Positions 24,399-32,517 of a stretch of DNA of 64,000 bases are shown here, piece by piece. This stretch comes from an uncultured Mycolicibacterium sp. (GTDB lineage Bacteria; Actinomycetota; Actinomycetes; Mycobacteriales; Mycobacteriaceae), in the NCBI RefSeq assembly GCF_937941905.1, contig NZ_CALDGS010000138.1:4543-68542 (forward strand). Reading direction: 5' to 3'. Under the pieces are notes generated by a model that saw only the letters and a program-made list of their open reading frames with translations, did no database searches and was not told the origin of the DNA. Position numbers and translations under genes: made by a program. Numbering within the stretch: position 1 is the first letter of the stretch; every line of letters begins with the position of its first letter.

Positions 24399-27023
24399 TT
24401 ACGCGGAGAGTTCGATGCGGTGGGCGTTGTCGATCGCCGCGTAGCGCTCCGGGCTGCACGTCAGCACGATGACCTGCGCGTCGGTGCCGACCGCGTCGAA
24501 CACCGCACCCATCCGGCGCAGCCGCTCGGCGTCGGTGAAGCCGAGCGCGTCGTCGATGACCACCGGAACGCTGTCGTCCTTGCCCACCAGGGCCGCGCCG
24601 GCCAGCCGGGTGATGATGCCGAGTTGCTCCTTGGCCCCACCGGACAGCGCCTCGTACTCGACGGTGCGGCCGTCGAGGGTGCGCCGCCGGATGGCCAGCG
24701 TGTTGTCGACCTCGACCTCGAGGCTCTCGCCGAACACGAGGCGGCCGAGCCGTTCCACCTCGCCGCGGAACGGTTCGACGTAGCGCTGCCGGGCCGTGTC
24801 GCGGTGGCGGAGCACGGTGTCGCGCAGCAGCTTCGCGGCGCGGGCCCGGCGGCCCACCCGGTCGTGCTCGGCGCGGGCGTGGGTCAGTTCGGTCTCGGCC
24901 TCGTCGAGCCGGCCCTTGCGGCCCTCGCTGCCGTACACCTTCAGTGCCGCGGCGACCTCGCGCAGCGCGTCGTCGGCCTCGGCGCGCTGCCGTTCGAGCC
25001 CGTCGACGGCGCGCTGCGCCTCGTCCAGGGCGGCGGTGACGGCGTCGGGGCCGGCGGCGGCGAGCTCGGCGCGCAGCCGGGCCACCTCTGCGGTGGCCGC
25101 CTCGGCCTGCTCGGCGGCGGCCTGGGCGCGCACGATCAGCTCGTCGTCGGAGGTCTCGGCGCGCTGGGCCGCCAACCGCTCGGTGGCGGCGGTCAGCTCC
25201 TGCTGGGCGGCGGCGAGCTTCTCCCGGGCGGCGGTGGCCTGCCGGGCCGCCTCGGCCGCACCGGCGGCCGCCTCGGCGGCGGCCTTGCGGTGGGTTTCGC
25301 TGTCGGCCAGTGCGGTGCGGTAGGCCTGCTCGGCGGTCTGCAGGTCGGCGCGGGCCGTGGCGAGGTCCGGCGGGTCGTCGGCCTGCGCCGGCCCCGGTTC
25401 GGCGGCGCGCAGCTCGGCCAGCCGAGCACGCAGCAGCTCGACGTCGTCGTCGCGGATCAGCGCCCCGAGTTCGGCCTGCTTGGCCTGCCGGGTGCCGGTC
25501 AGTTCGGCGCGGCGGCGGTGTGCGGCCCGGGCTGCCTCGACGTCGGCCGCCCCGGCGGCGCGCAGCGCTTCGTCCAGCTTGTGTTGGGCCGCATCGAGTT
25601 TGGCCGTGGTGTCGGCGGCCGGTGCGCCGGGCACCACCCGCACCCGCAGCAGGCCGGGCAGGTCGATCTCGGTCGGGGTGGCCGCGGCGGTGTCCCACTG
25701 CCCGCCGGCCGACAGCCGCACCGGCTCACCGTCGATCCGCAGCTCCACGTCGGCCGCGGCGGCCAGCTCGATATGGGCCGAGGCCGCCTCGACCTGGGCC
25801 GCAGCGCGTTCCACCTCGCGCAGGGCGGCCTCGACCGCCTGCATCACCGCGTCGGTGACGGTGTTGTCGGCCAGCTCGGCGTCGATGCGGTCCAGCTCGC
25901 GGCGGGCGGCGTCGATCCTCGACAGCCGGTCGGCCAGCTGCTCGGCCTCGTCGCGGTCCTCCAGCCGCCGCACCGCCTGTCGGGCGCGCTCGAGGTCGGC
26001 GTAGGCGGCGTCGGCGGCGGCGCGGGCCGCGTCGGCGGCGGCCTCGGCGGCCTGCTGAGCGGCCCGGGCGGCGGTCTCCCGCTGCGCGGCGGCCTCGGCG
26101 GCGGCCTGCAGTTCGGCGATGCCGGACGCGCGCTCGTCGACCTCCCCGCGCAGCCGGCGCCGCTCGGCCAGCGCGCGGTCGGCGTTGTCGCGCACCGCCT
26201 CGGCGGTGCGGGCGGCGTGTTCGGCCTCACCGACCCGTCGGGTCAGCTGCTCGACCGCCGCGGCGGCCTGCTGCGCCTGCGCCAGCCGCTGCCGGGCGGC
26301 CTCGCACTGCGGGGTGAGGTCGGCCAGCTGTTCGGTCAGGGCGTCGTGACGGGCGGTGGCCTCGTCGACCTCGGCGAGCTTGTCCTGCCACAGCTTCACC
26401 TCGGCCTTGGCCGCCTCGAGCCGCTTGCCCACGGCGGCCCACTCCCCCGTCGGTTTGCCGGTGGGGGTGAAGTAGCGCCGGTACTCCTCCTCGATGCGGT
26501 CGATGAGCAGCGGGTCGGCCGCGCCGGCGTGCGCCGCCTCCCCGGCGGCGACGTCGAGCGCCCGCGACAGCGCGTCGCAGCCGGACAGATCCACCGGCGC
26601 GGTCGAGGCCGCCTGCAGCACCCGCTGGGCGCGCCACAGGTCCATGTCGACCGTCTCGTTCAGCATCACCAGCACCCGCTCGTGCGCCTCGTCGCCGGTG
26701 AGCTGCTCACGGACCGGCGCCAGCACGGTCAGCTCGGTCTCCGGGCGCTTGTGGAAGCGCTTGCGGTACACGAAATGATATGGGCCGGTGGAGATTTCGG
26801 CGGTGACCTCGGTTCCCACGTCGGCGTGGGTGGGTTTGACCGCCTTGACCTGGGCGCTCTTGGAACGGTCCTTGGCGTCGATGAGCAGGTCGAGCGCCTC
26901 GACCATCGAGGACTTGCCGATCTCGTTGGCACCGCTGACGATGACCACCCCGCGCTCGGGGAAGGTGACCTCGCGGTGCTCGATGCCGCGGTAGTTGGTC
27001 AGGACCAGCCGGTGCAGTCTCAC
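24399..27023 (-). CDS. SMC/Rad50-like ATPase (Rv1278/YhaN type)
   Basis: An 874-residue ABC-type DNA-repair ATPase. The head begins RLHRLVLTNYRGIEHREVTF with Walker A SGANEIGKSSM (about 31-41) and closes with signature LSGGAKEQLG (about 787) and Walker B VVIDDALGF. Between lies some 550 residues of Ala/Glu/Arg-rich coiled coil. No CXXC zinc-hook motif is visible in the coil, so it is not a canonical Rad50/SbcC and is closer to the YhaN group. It starts by GTGA overlap with the SbcD-like nuclease gene, so the two form a pair. Likely role: DNA end processing or repair. Confidence 0.88.
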   Translation of the reverse strand: MRLHRLVLTNYRGIEHREVTFPERGVVIVSGANEIGKSSMVEALDLLIDAKDRSKSAQVKAVKPTHADVGTEVTAEISTGPYHFVYRKRFHKRPETELTVLAPVREQLTGDEAHERVLVMLNETVDMDLWRAQRVLQAASTAPVDLSGCDALSRALDVAAGEAAHAGAADPLLIDRIEEEYRRYFTPTGKPTGEWAAVGKRLEAAKAEVKLWQDKLAEVDEATARHDALTEQLADLTPQCEAARQRLAQAQQAAAAVEQLTRRVGEAEHAARTAEAVRDNADRALAERRRLRGEVDERASGIAELQAAAEAAAQRETAARAAQQAAEAAADAARAAADAAYADLERARQAVRRLEDRDEAEQLADRLSRIDAARRELDRIDAELADNTVTDAVMQAVEAALREVERAAAQVEAASAHIELAAAADVELRIDGEPVRLSAGGQWDTAAATPTEIDLPGLLRVRVVPGAPAADTTAKLDAAQHKLDEALRAAGAADVEAARAAHRRRAELTGTRQAKQAELGALIRDDDVELLRARLAELRAAEPGPAQADDPPDLATARADLQTAEQAYRTALADSETHRKAAAEAAAGAAEAARQATAAREKLAAAQQELTAATERLAAQRAETSDDELIVRAQAAAEQAEAATAEVARLRAELAAAGPDAVTAALDEAQRAVDGLERQRAEADDALREVAAALKVYGSEGRKGRLDEAETELTHARAEHDRVGRRARAAKLLRDTVLRHRDTARQRYVEPFRGEVERLGRLVFGESLEVEVDNTLAIRRRTLDGRTVEYEALSGGAKEQLGIITRLAGAALVGKDDSVPVVIDDALGFTDAERLRRMGAVFDAVGTDAQVIVLTCSPERYAAIDNAHRIELSA

Positions 27024-28210
27024 GCCGCCGTCCCCTCCTTGTCGTTCCCGGCGTCGTCCCCGGCCCGCTCCGTGCGCCCGGCCAGCCGCCACAGCAGCGC
27101 CAGCGCCGCCCGGGCGTCCTCGGCCTGCTCGTCGTCGCCGCGGGCCAACTCGAGCAGCTCGTCGACCGCGGCCGCCGCGAACCCGCCCAGGCCCAGATCG
27201 TCGAACTCCCCGTCGGCGGGCAGTACGGCGATCTCGCTGAGCTGTTCCTCGACCCGCAGCGCCGCGAACAACCGGCTGTACCTGTCCAGGCAGGCGTCCA
27301 GGCCGGCCTTGTCGGCGACCGAGAGGGTGCCGGTGAGCCCCAGCCGCGCCACGGTGCACTCCTTGTCGGTGATCTGGTCGAGGTTGATGTCCAGATCCGC
27401 GATGTCGCGGCTGTCGTCCACCGACCGGCGCAGGGTCATGAACTTCCAGCGGCCGACCCGGCGCGGTTCGACCCGCACCGGGTGCGCCGGATCGTCCTCG
27501 TCGAGGTCGACGACGAGCACGTGCCCGGAGTCGGGCTCGATGTCGTCGTAGTTGGTCACCTCCGGTGAACCCGAATACCAGATCCGGCCCGTGGCCCCCA
27601 CCGACATGCGGGAGTGCTTGTCCCCCAACGCCACATAGTGCACCGCCCCGCGGGCGACCGCCTCCTCCAGCGCCGCCAGCCGGATCAACGACGGCCGGTC
27701 CTTGTCCGGGACGAAGATGTCGACCCCGCCGTGCCCGACCACGATCCGGGCGGTGCCGTCGGCGGGCAGCTCCTCGAGCACTCCGGCCACCGGATCCGAG
27801 GTCGGATGCTTGGACCGCCACGGCGCGGCCACCAGCTGCAACCCCGGCCGCACCTCGTGGACGCCGGGGCGGTCGAGCACCACGACGTTGTCCGGCCGCT
27901 CGGCGACGAACAGCGGGCTGGTGTACACCGACACCGCGTTGAGCGGGTCGTGGTTGCCCGGCAACAGATACACCGGCACCCCGATCGCGCGCATGGCCTC
28001 CAGCGACAGGCTGACCTCGCGCGGGTCGAGCCGGTTGTCGTCGAACACGTCGCCGGCGACGACGACGAACTCCGCCCCCACCTCGGCGGCGAGTTCGCCG
28101 ATCCGGCGCACCGCCTCGCGCCGGGCCGCCGAGTACCGCGGTTGCGCCTCTCCCTTGAGGAAGTAGCGCGGCATGCCGAGCTGCCAGTCCGCGGTGTGCA
28201 GGAACCGCAT
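27020..28210 (-). CDS. SbcD/Mre11-like DNA exonuclease (Rv1277/YhaO type)
   Basis: A 396-residue metallophosphoesterase with the five phosphodiesterase motifs in order: HTADWQLG, VVAGDVFDDNR, LLPGNHDP, VVGHGGVD and ALGDKHS. These bind two metal ions for DNA strand cleavage. The C-terminal part should contact the partner ATPase. I chose ATG 28210 because AAGGGGGGC lies just before it and MRFLHTADWQ is the standard family start. It precedes the SMC-like gene in a two-gene operon. Confidence 0.9.
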   Translation of the reverse strand: MRFLHTADWQLGMPRYFLKGEAQPRYSAARREAVRRIGELAAEVGAEFVVVAGDVFDDNRLDPREVSLSLEAMRAIGVPVYLLPGNHDPLNAVSVYTSPLFVAERPDNVVVLDRPGVHEVRPGLQLVAAPWRSKHPTSDPVAGVLEELPADGTARIVVGHGGVDIFVPDKDRPSLIRLAALEEAVARGAVHYVALGDKHSRMSVGATGRIWYSGSPEVTNYDDIEPDSGHVLVVDLDEDDPAHPVRVEPRRVGRWKFMTLRRSVDDSRDIADLDINLDQITDKECTVARLGLTGTLSVADKAGLDACLDRYSRLFAALRVEEQLSEIAVLPADGEFDDLGLGGFAAAAVDELLELARGDDEQAEDARAALALLWRLAGRTERAGDDAGNDKEGTAA

Positions 28211-28300
28211 CGCGCCCCCCTTCGCTCTCCCATGGTCAACGGGCACCGCGAGTGTATGGCCGGGCACCGACAACACCGCGCAGGCGGGGCCGGACCCGGG

Positions 28301-29530
28301 TCAGCCCCGCTCGAACAGCCCCCGGCCCAGCCAGTCGCGGTCGGAGCGCACCCCGGGCAGGATGGCGAACACCGCCGACCCGATGGTGGTGATCCACGGG
28401 TTGAGCGCGTCGGCCTCGGCCAGCCGCTGCTGCACCGGGACGAACTGGCGGGCCGGGTCGCGCTGGTAGGTGACGAAGATCAGGCCGCAGTCGGTGGTGG
28501 CCCCCGGCGCGGGCGGGTCGTCGTAGTTGTACGGCCGGCGCAGGAACTGCTCGTCGTCGGTGCGCCGGCGGGCCAGCGCGATGTGCGCGTTGGGCGGGAT
28601 GACCGGGATGCCGCCCACCTCGGCGGCGAAGTCCGGTTCGTCGAACTCGTGCTCGCCGGTCAGCGGGGCCCCGGTGTCCAGCCGGCGTCCGACGGTGAGT
28701 TCCTTGCTGGTGCGGTCGAGTTCGTCCCAGGTGTCCAGCTCCATGCGGATGCGCCGGACGATCGCCACGGTGCCGCCGGCGAACCAGGGCGCCGCGGCCC
28801 CGTCGTCCCACACGTAGCGGTCGAACGCGTCCTCGCCGCGCGGGTTGACCGTGCCGTCGACCTGCCCCATCAGGTTGCGCATGGCGGTGCCGTCGGGCCG
28901 GGCGCCGTAGGCGTTGCGGAATCCCGTCTGCCGCCACCGCGGCCGGGTCAGGGTGCGGGTGTTCTTCAGCAGCACCCGGGCCGCATGCGCGAGGGCGACC
29001 GGGTCGTCGCCGCACAGCTGCAGCAGCAGATCCCCGCCGCACCAGGCCGGTTCGAGCCGGTCGGTGGCGAACCCCGGCAATTCGGCCACCGTGGGCGGGC
29101 GCAGCGCCGCCAGCCCGACGCGGTCGAACAGCGCCGGGCCCAGCCCGACCGTGACGGTCAGCCGGGCCGGGTGTTCGGCCAGTTCCGGTTCGGTGTCGGC
29201 GACGGCGGGCCGGCCCCGGGTGAGCCGGGCGGCGTCGGCGGTCCACAGCTTCAGCACCGCCCGCAGCGCCTCGCGGGGGTCGCGGCCCGGCGGCGGGACC
29301 AGGTCCAGCGCGATGAACAGGGCGTGGGCCTGCGGGTCGGTGGTGACACCGGCCTGGTGCGGGCCGTGGAAGGGCACCGTCGCCGAGCCGAACCCGGTCG
29401 TGCCGGAACCGGCCGCACCGGCGGACCGGGGCGCGCCGCATCCGGTCAGCGCCGTCCCGGCCGCCGCGGCCGCCCCGCCCAGCAGCACCCGCCGTCGGCT
29501 GAGTGCCCACCGGGCGGGACGGTCAGCCAT
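28301..29530 (-). CDS. Tat-exported DyP-type peroxidase (EfeB-like)
   Basis: A haem peroxidase of the dye-decolorizing family, 409 residues. The twin-arginine signal LSRRRVLLGGAAAAAG is followed by ALTGCG, which also looks like a lipobox, so it may be a Tat lipoprotein. The catalytic GXXDG motif is present as LMGQVDGTVNPR, with the family's haem-pocket segment DELDRTSKELTVGRR downstream. Related EfeB proteins act in iron or haem acquisition; DyP proteins more widely use hydrogen peroxide. It overlaps the copper chaperone gene by eight bases and belongs to the accessory metal module 28301-30721. Confidence 0.92.
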   Translation of the reverse strand: MADRPARWALSRRRVLLGGAAAAAGTALTGCGAPRSAGAAGSGTTGFGSATVPFHGPHQAGVTTDPQAHALFIALDLVPPPGRDPREALRAVLKLWTADAARLTRGRPAVADTEPELAEHPARLTVTVGLGPALFDRVGLAALRPPTVAELPGFATDRLEPAWCGGDLLLQLCGDDPVALAHAARVLLKNTRTLTRPRWRQTGFRNAYGARPDGTAMRNLMGQVDGTVNPRGEDAFDRYVWDDGAAAPWFAGGTVAIVRRIRMELDTWDELDRTSKELTVGRRLDTGAPLTGEHEFDEPDFAAEVGGIPVIPPNAHIALARRRTDDEQFLRRPYNYDDPPAPGATTDCGLIFVTYQRDPARQFVPVQQRLAEADALNPWITTIGSAVFAILPGVRSDRDWLGRGLFERG

Positions 29531-30095
29531 GGTGGTGGCCGGTGTGCTCGTCGGCGTGCCGGTGGTCCCCGTGGTCCGCGTGATCGGCGCCGCCGGAGTA
29601 GTTCTCCTGCGCACCGGCGAAGTCGCGGACCTGGGCGGTGACCGGCAGCGTGGAGCCGTCGGCGAAGGTGACGGTCAGCTCGACCTCGTCACCGGGCCGC
29701 AGCGGATGGCGCAGGTCCATCAGCATGAGATGGTCGCCGCCCGGGGCGAGTTCGGTCCGGCCGTGCGCGGGCACCGTGATGCCGCCCGCCTTCGGCTGCA
29801 TCCGGGACCCGCCGGCGCCGTCGGACACGACCTCGTGGATCTCCACCGTCGCGGCGACCGGAGAGGCCGCCGAGACGAGCTGGGCGTCGCGGACGCCGTC
29901 GTTGGCGAACGTGGCGAACACCGAGGTCATCCCGGCGTCGACGGCCTTGGCCCAGGCGTCGGAGACGCTGACCCGCTCGGCCAGCGGGCCGTCCTGCGGT
30001 TCGGCCGCATCGGTGCAGCCGGCGGCCAGCAGCGCCCCGGCGGCCAGCGCGACGAACGCGCGGCGGGGCATGCGGTGGATGTGGTTGAAGAGCAT
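29523..30095 (-). CDS. Periplasmic copper chaperone PCuAC, lipoprotein with His-rich tail
   Basis: The 190-residue protein has a lipoprotein signal (FVALAAGALLAAGC) and a PCuAC cupredoxin-like domain. The Cu(I) ligand pattern H-x(n)-M ... H-x-M is seen as VEIHEVVSD, SRMQPK and GGDHLMLMDLRHPL. The C-terminus adds a histidine-rich tail (GDHRHADEHTGHHHG), a likely second metal site. It should carry extracytoplasmic copper, perhaps to an oxidase. AGGAG lies ten bases before the chosen ATG; a second ATG at 30071 would shorten the signal region. Confidence 0.92.
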   Translation of the reverse strand: MLFNHIHRMPRRAFVALAAGALLAAGCTDAAEPQDGPLAERVSVSDAWAKAVDAGMTSVFATFANDGVRDAQLVSAASPVAATVEIHEVVSDGAGGSRMQPKAGGITVPAHGRTELAPGGDHLMLMDLRHPLRPGDEVELTVTFADGSTLPVTAQVRDFAGAQENYSGGADHADHGDHRHADEHTGHHHG

Positions 30096-30172
30096 GGTGA
30101 GTCGACTCCTGTGCAACGGGTGAACGGGGAGCCGCCGCAGCCCTGCGGCGCGGCGGTGACGGGCGGTGCCGG

Positions 30173-30721
30173 CTAGCTCCGTCCGGCGGCGCACCGCACC
30201 GGCGGTGCCCGCATCCCCAACCCCGGCGCGCGCAGCACCGACTGCGCCACCACGTCGCCGCCGGCCGCCGGCCGCCGCCCCGGCCACGGCACGGCGACCG
30301 GGGCGAAGAACAGCCGCAGCCAGCCCAGCAGCGTCGCGCACACCGCCCAGCGGTGCTCCACCGCGCTGATCGCCGCGCCGAGCAGCAGCGCCGCGGCCAG
30401 GTGCGCGGCGACCATCACCGCGGTCGGCCGGGCGGCGGCATGGTCGTGCGCCGCGGCGGTGCCCGCCAGGGTCACGTGCCCGACCGCCTGGGCGGCCAGC
30501 AGCGCCGCGACCACCTGCACCGGCCGGCTGCGGTCGCGGGCCGACCCCAGCCCGGCCGGCAGCGCCCCGATCACCGCGCCGGCCAGCCCAGCACACACCA
30601 GCCGCCCGCCGGACGGCACGCCGCCGCCGGCGGCCAGGTGGGCGGCCACGGTGAGGACCGCCGAGCACGCCGCCACCAGCGCGCCACACACCTGGCGCGC
30701 GGCGGTCCGCGGGGTGCCCAT
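30173..30721 (-). CDS. Multi-span membrane protein of unknown function in the copper module
   Basis: I do not recognise this 182-residue protein. It has about four or five hydrophobic spans (for example VCGALVAACSAVLTVAAHL, LVCAGLAGAVIGALPAGL, VMVAAHLAAALLLGAAIS) with scattered His and Cys residues, including AGTAAAHDHAAARP between spans. It heads the leftward set membrane protein - PCuAC - DyP and is probably linked to copper or haem handling. TAGCAT ends eight bases before the ATG at 30721, so the mRNA is probably leaderless; ATG 30730 is the alternative. Confidence 0.65.
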   Translation of the reverse strand: MGTPRTAARQVCGALVAACSAVLTVAAHLAAGGGVPSGGRLVCAGLAGAVIGALPAGLGSARDRSRPVQVVAALLAAQAVGHVTLAGTAAAHDHAAARPTAVMVAAHLAAALLLGAAISAVEHRWAVCATLLGWLRLFFAPVAVPWPGRRPAAGGDVVAQSVLRAPGLGMRAPPVRCAAGRS

Positions 30722-30739
30722 ACCCGGCATGCTACCCGC

Positions 30740-30762
30740 GTCTACTACGCGCCCTAGTAGAC
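30740..30762. promoter_or_regulatory. Perfect dyad between divergent promoters of the copper module and sixA
   Basis: GTCTACTA (30740-30747) and TAGTAGAC (30755-30762) are exact inverted 8-mers separated by seven bases. On the left, TAGCAT (30729-30734) is the -10 for the membrane-protein gene; on the right, TACGGT (30772-30777) is the -10 for sixA. The dyad lies between both, overlapping the two -35 regions. TACTA/TAGTA arms resemble BlaI/CopY-type operators. No such regulator gene is in the window. Confidence 0.6.
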
Positions 30763-30783
30763 CTGGGTCGCTACGGTGGGCTG

Positions 30784-31275
30784 GTGGCACGGACCCTGTT
30801 GTTGCTGCGGCACGCCAAGTCCGACTATCCCGCCGACACGGCCGACCACGACCGGCCGCTGGCCCCGCGCGGGGTGCGCGAGGCCGGACTGGCCGGTGCC
30901 TGGCTGCGCGAGCACGCCCCGATGATCGACCGGGTGCTGTGCTCGACGGCGACCCGAACCCGCCAGACCCTGGCCCGCACCGGGATCGAGGCGCCGGTGG
31001 AGTACCTCGACCGGCTCTACGACGCCACACCGGGGACGGTGATCGACGTCATCAACCGTCACGGCGGCGACGCGCGGACACTGCTGGTCGTCGGGCACGA
31101 GCCGGCGATGTCACAGGTCGCGCTCGGCCTGGCCGGCGGCGGGGATCACGACGCCGCCGACGCGATCGCGCGCAAGTTCCCAACCTCGGCGGTGGCGGTG
31201 CTGCGCACCGAGCTGCCTTGGGCCGGGCTGGAACTCGGCGGCGCGGTGCTCGAGGCGTTCCACGTTCCCCGCTGA
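30784..31275 (+). CDS. SixA-type histidine phosphatase (Rv1276c)
   Basis: A 163-residue phosphohistidine phosphatase of the histidine-phosphatase superfamily. The catalytic motif is LLLRHAKSDY near the N-terminus, the arginine pair is in STATRTRQTLA and the second histidine in LLVVGHEPAMS. SixA proteins remove phosphate from phosphohistidine in signalling or phosphotransfer proteins; the target is unknown here. TACGGT ends seven bases before the GTG with no ribosome-binding site, so a leaderless mRNA is likely. It converges on lprC with only 11 bases between stops. Confidence 0.92.
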   Translation: MARTLLLLRHAKSDYPADTADHDRPLAPRGVREAGLAGAWLREHAPMIDRVLCSTATRTRQTLARTGIEAPVEYLDRLYDATPGTVIDVINRHGGDARTLLVVGHEPAMSQVALGLAGGGDHDAADAIARKFPTSAVAVLRTELPWAGLELGGAVLEAFHVPR

Positions 31276-31286
31276 GGAGTCCCCGC

Positions 31287-31850
31287 TCAGGCGCGGGTGG
31301 CGAGGGTGAGCTCCATCAGCTTGAGCGCCATGTCGCAGGCGTCGATGCCGGGGGCCTGCGGGTTGATCCACCAGCCGACCACGCCCGCGGCGTCGCTGGC
31401 CACCCCGCACGAACCGTTCGGGTCGCCCGGGCGCATCACGATCGACTGGATCCCGGCGACCCGGCGGTCCTCGATGCGGTAGTCCAGCCGCTGCGCCACC
31501 TCGCGCTCGTGGTCCAGGCTGCCCTGTTCGAACCAGAACCGGGTGATGTCGATCAGCCCGGCGGGATTGGCGGCCTGCCAACGGCACACCGCGCCCACGA
31601 AGGTGCTCTGGATGTCGAGCGGATCGGCCCCGACCGTCTCGGCGATGATGTCCTGGGTCAGCACATCGCACTCCTTGAGCAGGTTCGGGTACTGCCGCTC
31701 GGAGTCGTTGTTGCGAGCGGTGGGGCCGCCGCCGGTGGACTTGGCGGCGGTGCCCTCCACGGTGCGGGTGCAACCGGTCAGCAGCGCCAGCGTGGCGAGC
31801 AGGACGGCGACCGCGGCCACAGCGGATCGCCGGCAGGAGGTCCGGGTCAT
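31287..31850 (-). CDS. lprC: Lipoprotein LprC
   Basis: A 187-residue DUF3558-type lipoprotein. The signal peptide ends LATLALLTGC. Mature-domain segments NLLKECDVLTQDIIAETVGA, STFVGAVCRWQAANPAGLID and GVASDAAGVVGWWINPQAPG agree with recalled LprC (Rv1275), with paired cysteines for disulfides. Function unknown. Its ATG overlaps the lprB stop by ATGA, so the two related lipoproteins are co-expressed. Confidence 0.93.
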   Translation of the reverse strand: MTRTSCRRSAVAAVAVLLATLALLTGCTRTVEGTAAKSTGGGPTARNNDSERQYPNLLKECDVLTQDIIAETVGADPLDIQSTFVGAVCRWQAANPAGLIDITRFWFEQGSLDHEREVAQRLDYRIEDRRVAGIQSIVMRPGDPNGSCGVASDAAGVVGWWINPQAPGIDACDMALKLMELTLATRA

Positions 31851-32404
31851 TTCGCGTTCACAATCGACTGGCGGGTCAGTTCCTTGGCGACATCGCAGGG
31901 GTCGGGGAACGGCTTCTGGATGTAGCTGATCGACCACTCGATGAAGTCGTCACCGAACTGGATGCCCACCTCGCAGAGGTTCGGGCCGCCCAGCGTGGGG
32001 TCCTCGTTCACCCCGATGAAGCCGTCGTAGCCCTCGATGGTGATGTCCTCGACGCTGGTGCGCGACAACTCCATCGTCTTGCGTTCCCGGCCGATCGGGC
32101 TGCCCCGGAACCAGGTGAAGGAGAAGTGCGGCCCGAGGATGCTGCCGCCGGCCAGCCACTGGCAGCCCACCGAGTTGGTGGCGGTGTTCACCAGCCCGTT
32201 GACCTGGGTGATCTCGGAGATGGTCGCGTCGCTGATGCCGCCGCACTGCGGGAAGAACGGCCCGTGCTCGGCGTCGGCCTGCTGTGCCGGGTTGTCCGAC
32301 GGCACCTCGGGTGCGGAGTCCGGGCCCGAACCCGAGCACGCGGCGATCACCGGCGCCATGGCCACGGCCAGGGCCAGGGCTTGAGCGGTACGGCTGCGCT
32401 TCAC
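31847..32404 (-). CDS. lprB: Lipoprotein LprB
   Basis: A 185-residue DUF3558-type lipoprotein related to LprC. The lipobox is VIAACS; the mature part has GPFFPQCGGISDATISEIT, SVGCQWLAGGSILGPHFSFT and FGDDFIEWSISYIQKPFP, as in recalled LprB (Rv1274). The start is GTG 32404 (VKRSRTAQ): TACAGT ends eight bases upstream with no ribosome-binding site, suggesting a leaderless mRNA. It lies divergently from the ABC exporter genes. Function unknown; surface exposed. Confidence 0.93.
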   Translation of the reverse strand: MKRSRTAQALALAVAMAPVIAACSGSGPDSAPEVPSDNPAQQADAEHGPFFPQCGGISDATISEITQVNGLVNTATNSVGCQWLAGGSILGPHFSFTWFRGSPIGRERKTMELSRTSVEDITIEGYDGFIGVNEDPTLGGPNLCEVGIQFGDDFIEWSISYIQKPFPDPCDVAKELTRQSIVNAK

Positions 32405-32517
32405 GCCCCAAACTGTAGCGGCAGCCGCCCGGCCCAACACGCGGGAACGCGCTGACCTGCCGTTATCCCGGTGTGGCGGGCCGGACCGGGGTGCGGCCGG
32501 TGTGCGACAGTAACGAG

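Noticed and set aside
30173..31030. Longer version of the copper-module membrane protein starting near 31030
   Set aside because: It would run through the dyad and overlap sixA; the ATG at 30721 has a properly spaced -10 element.
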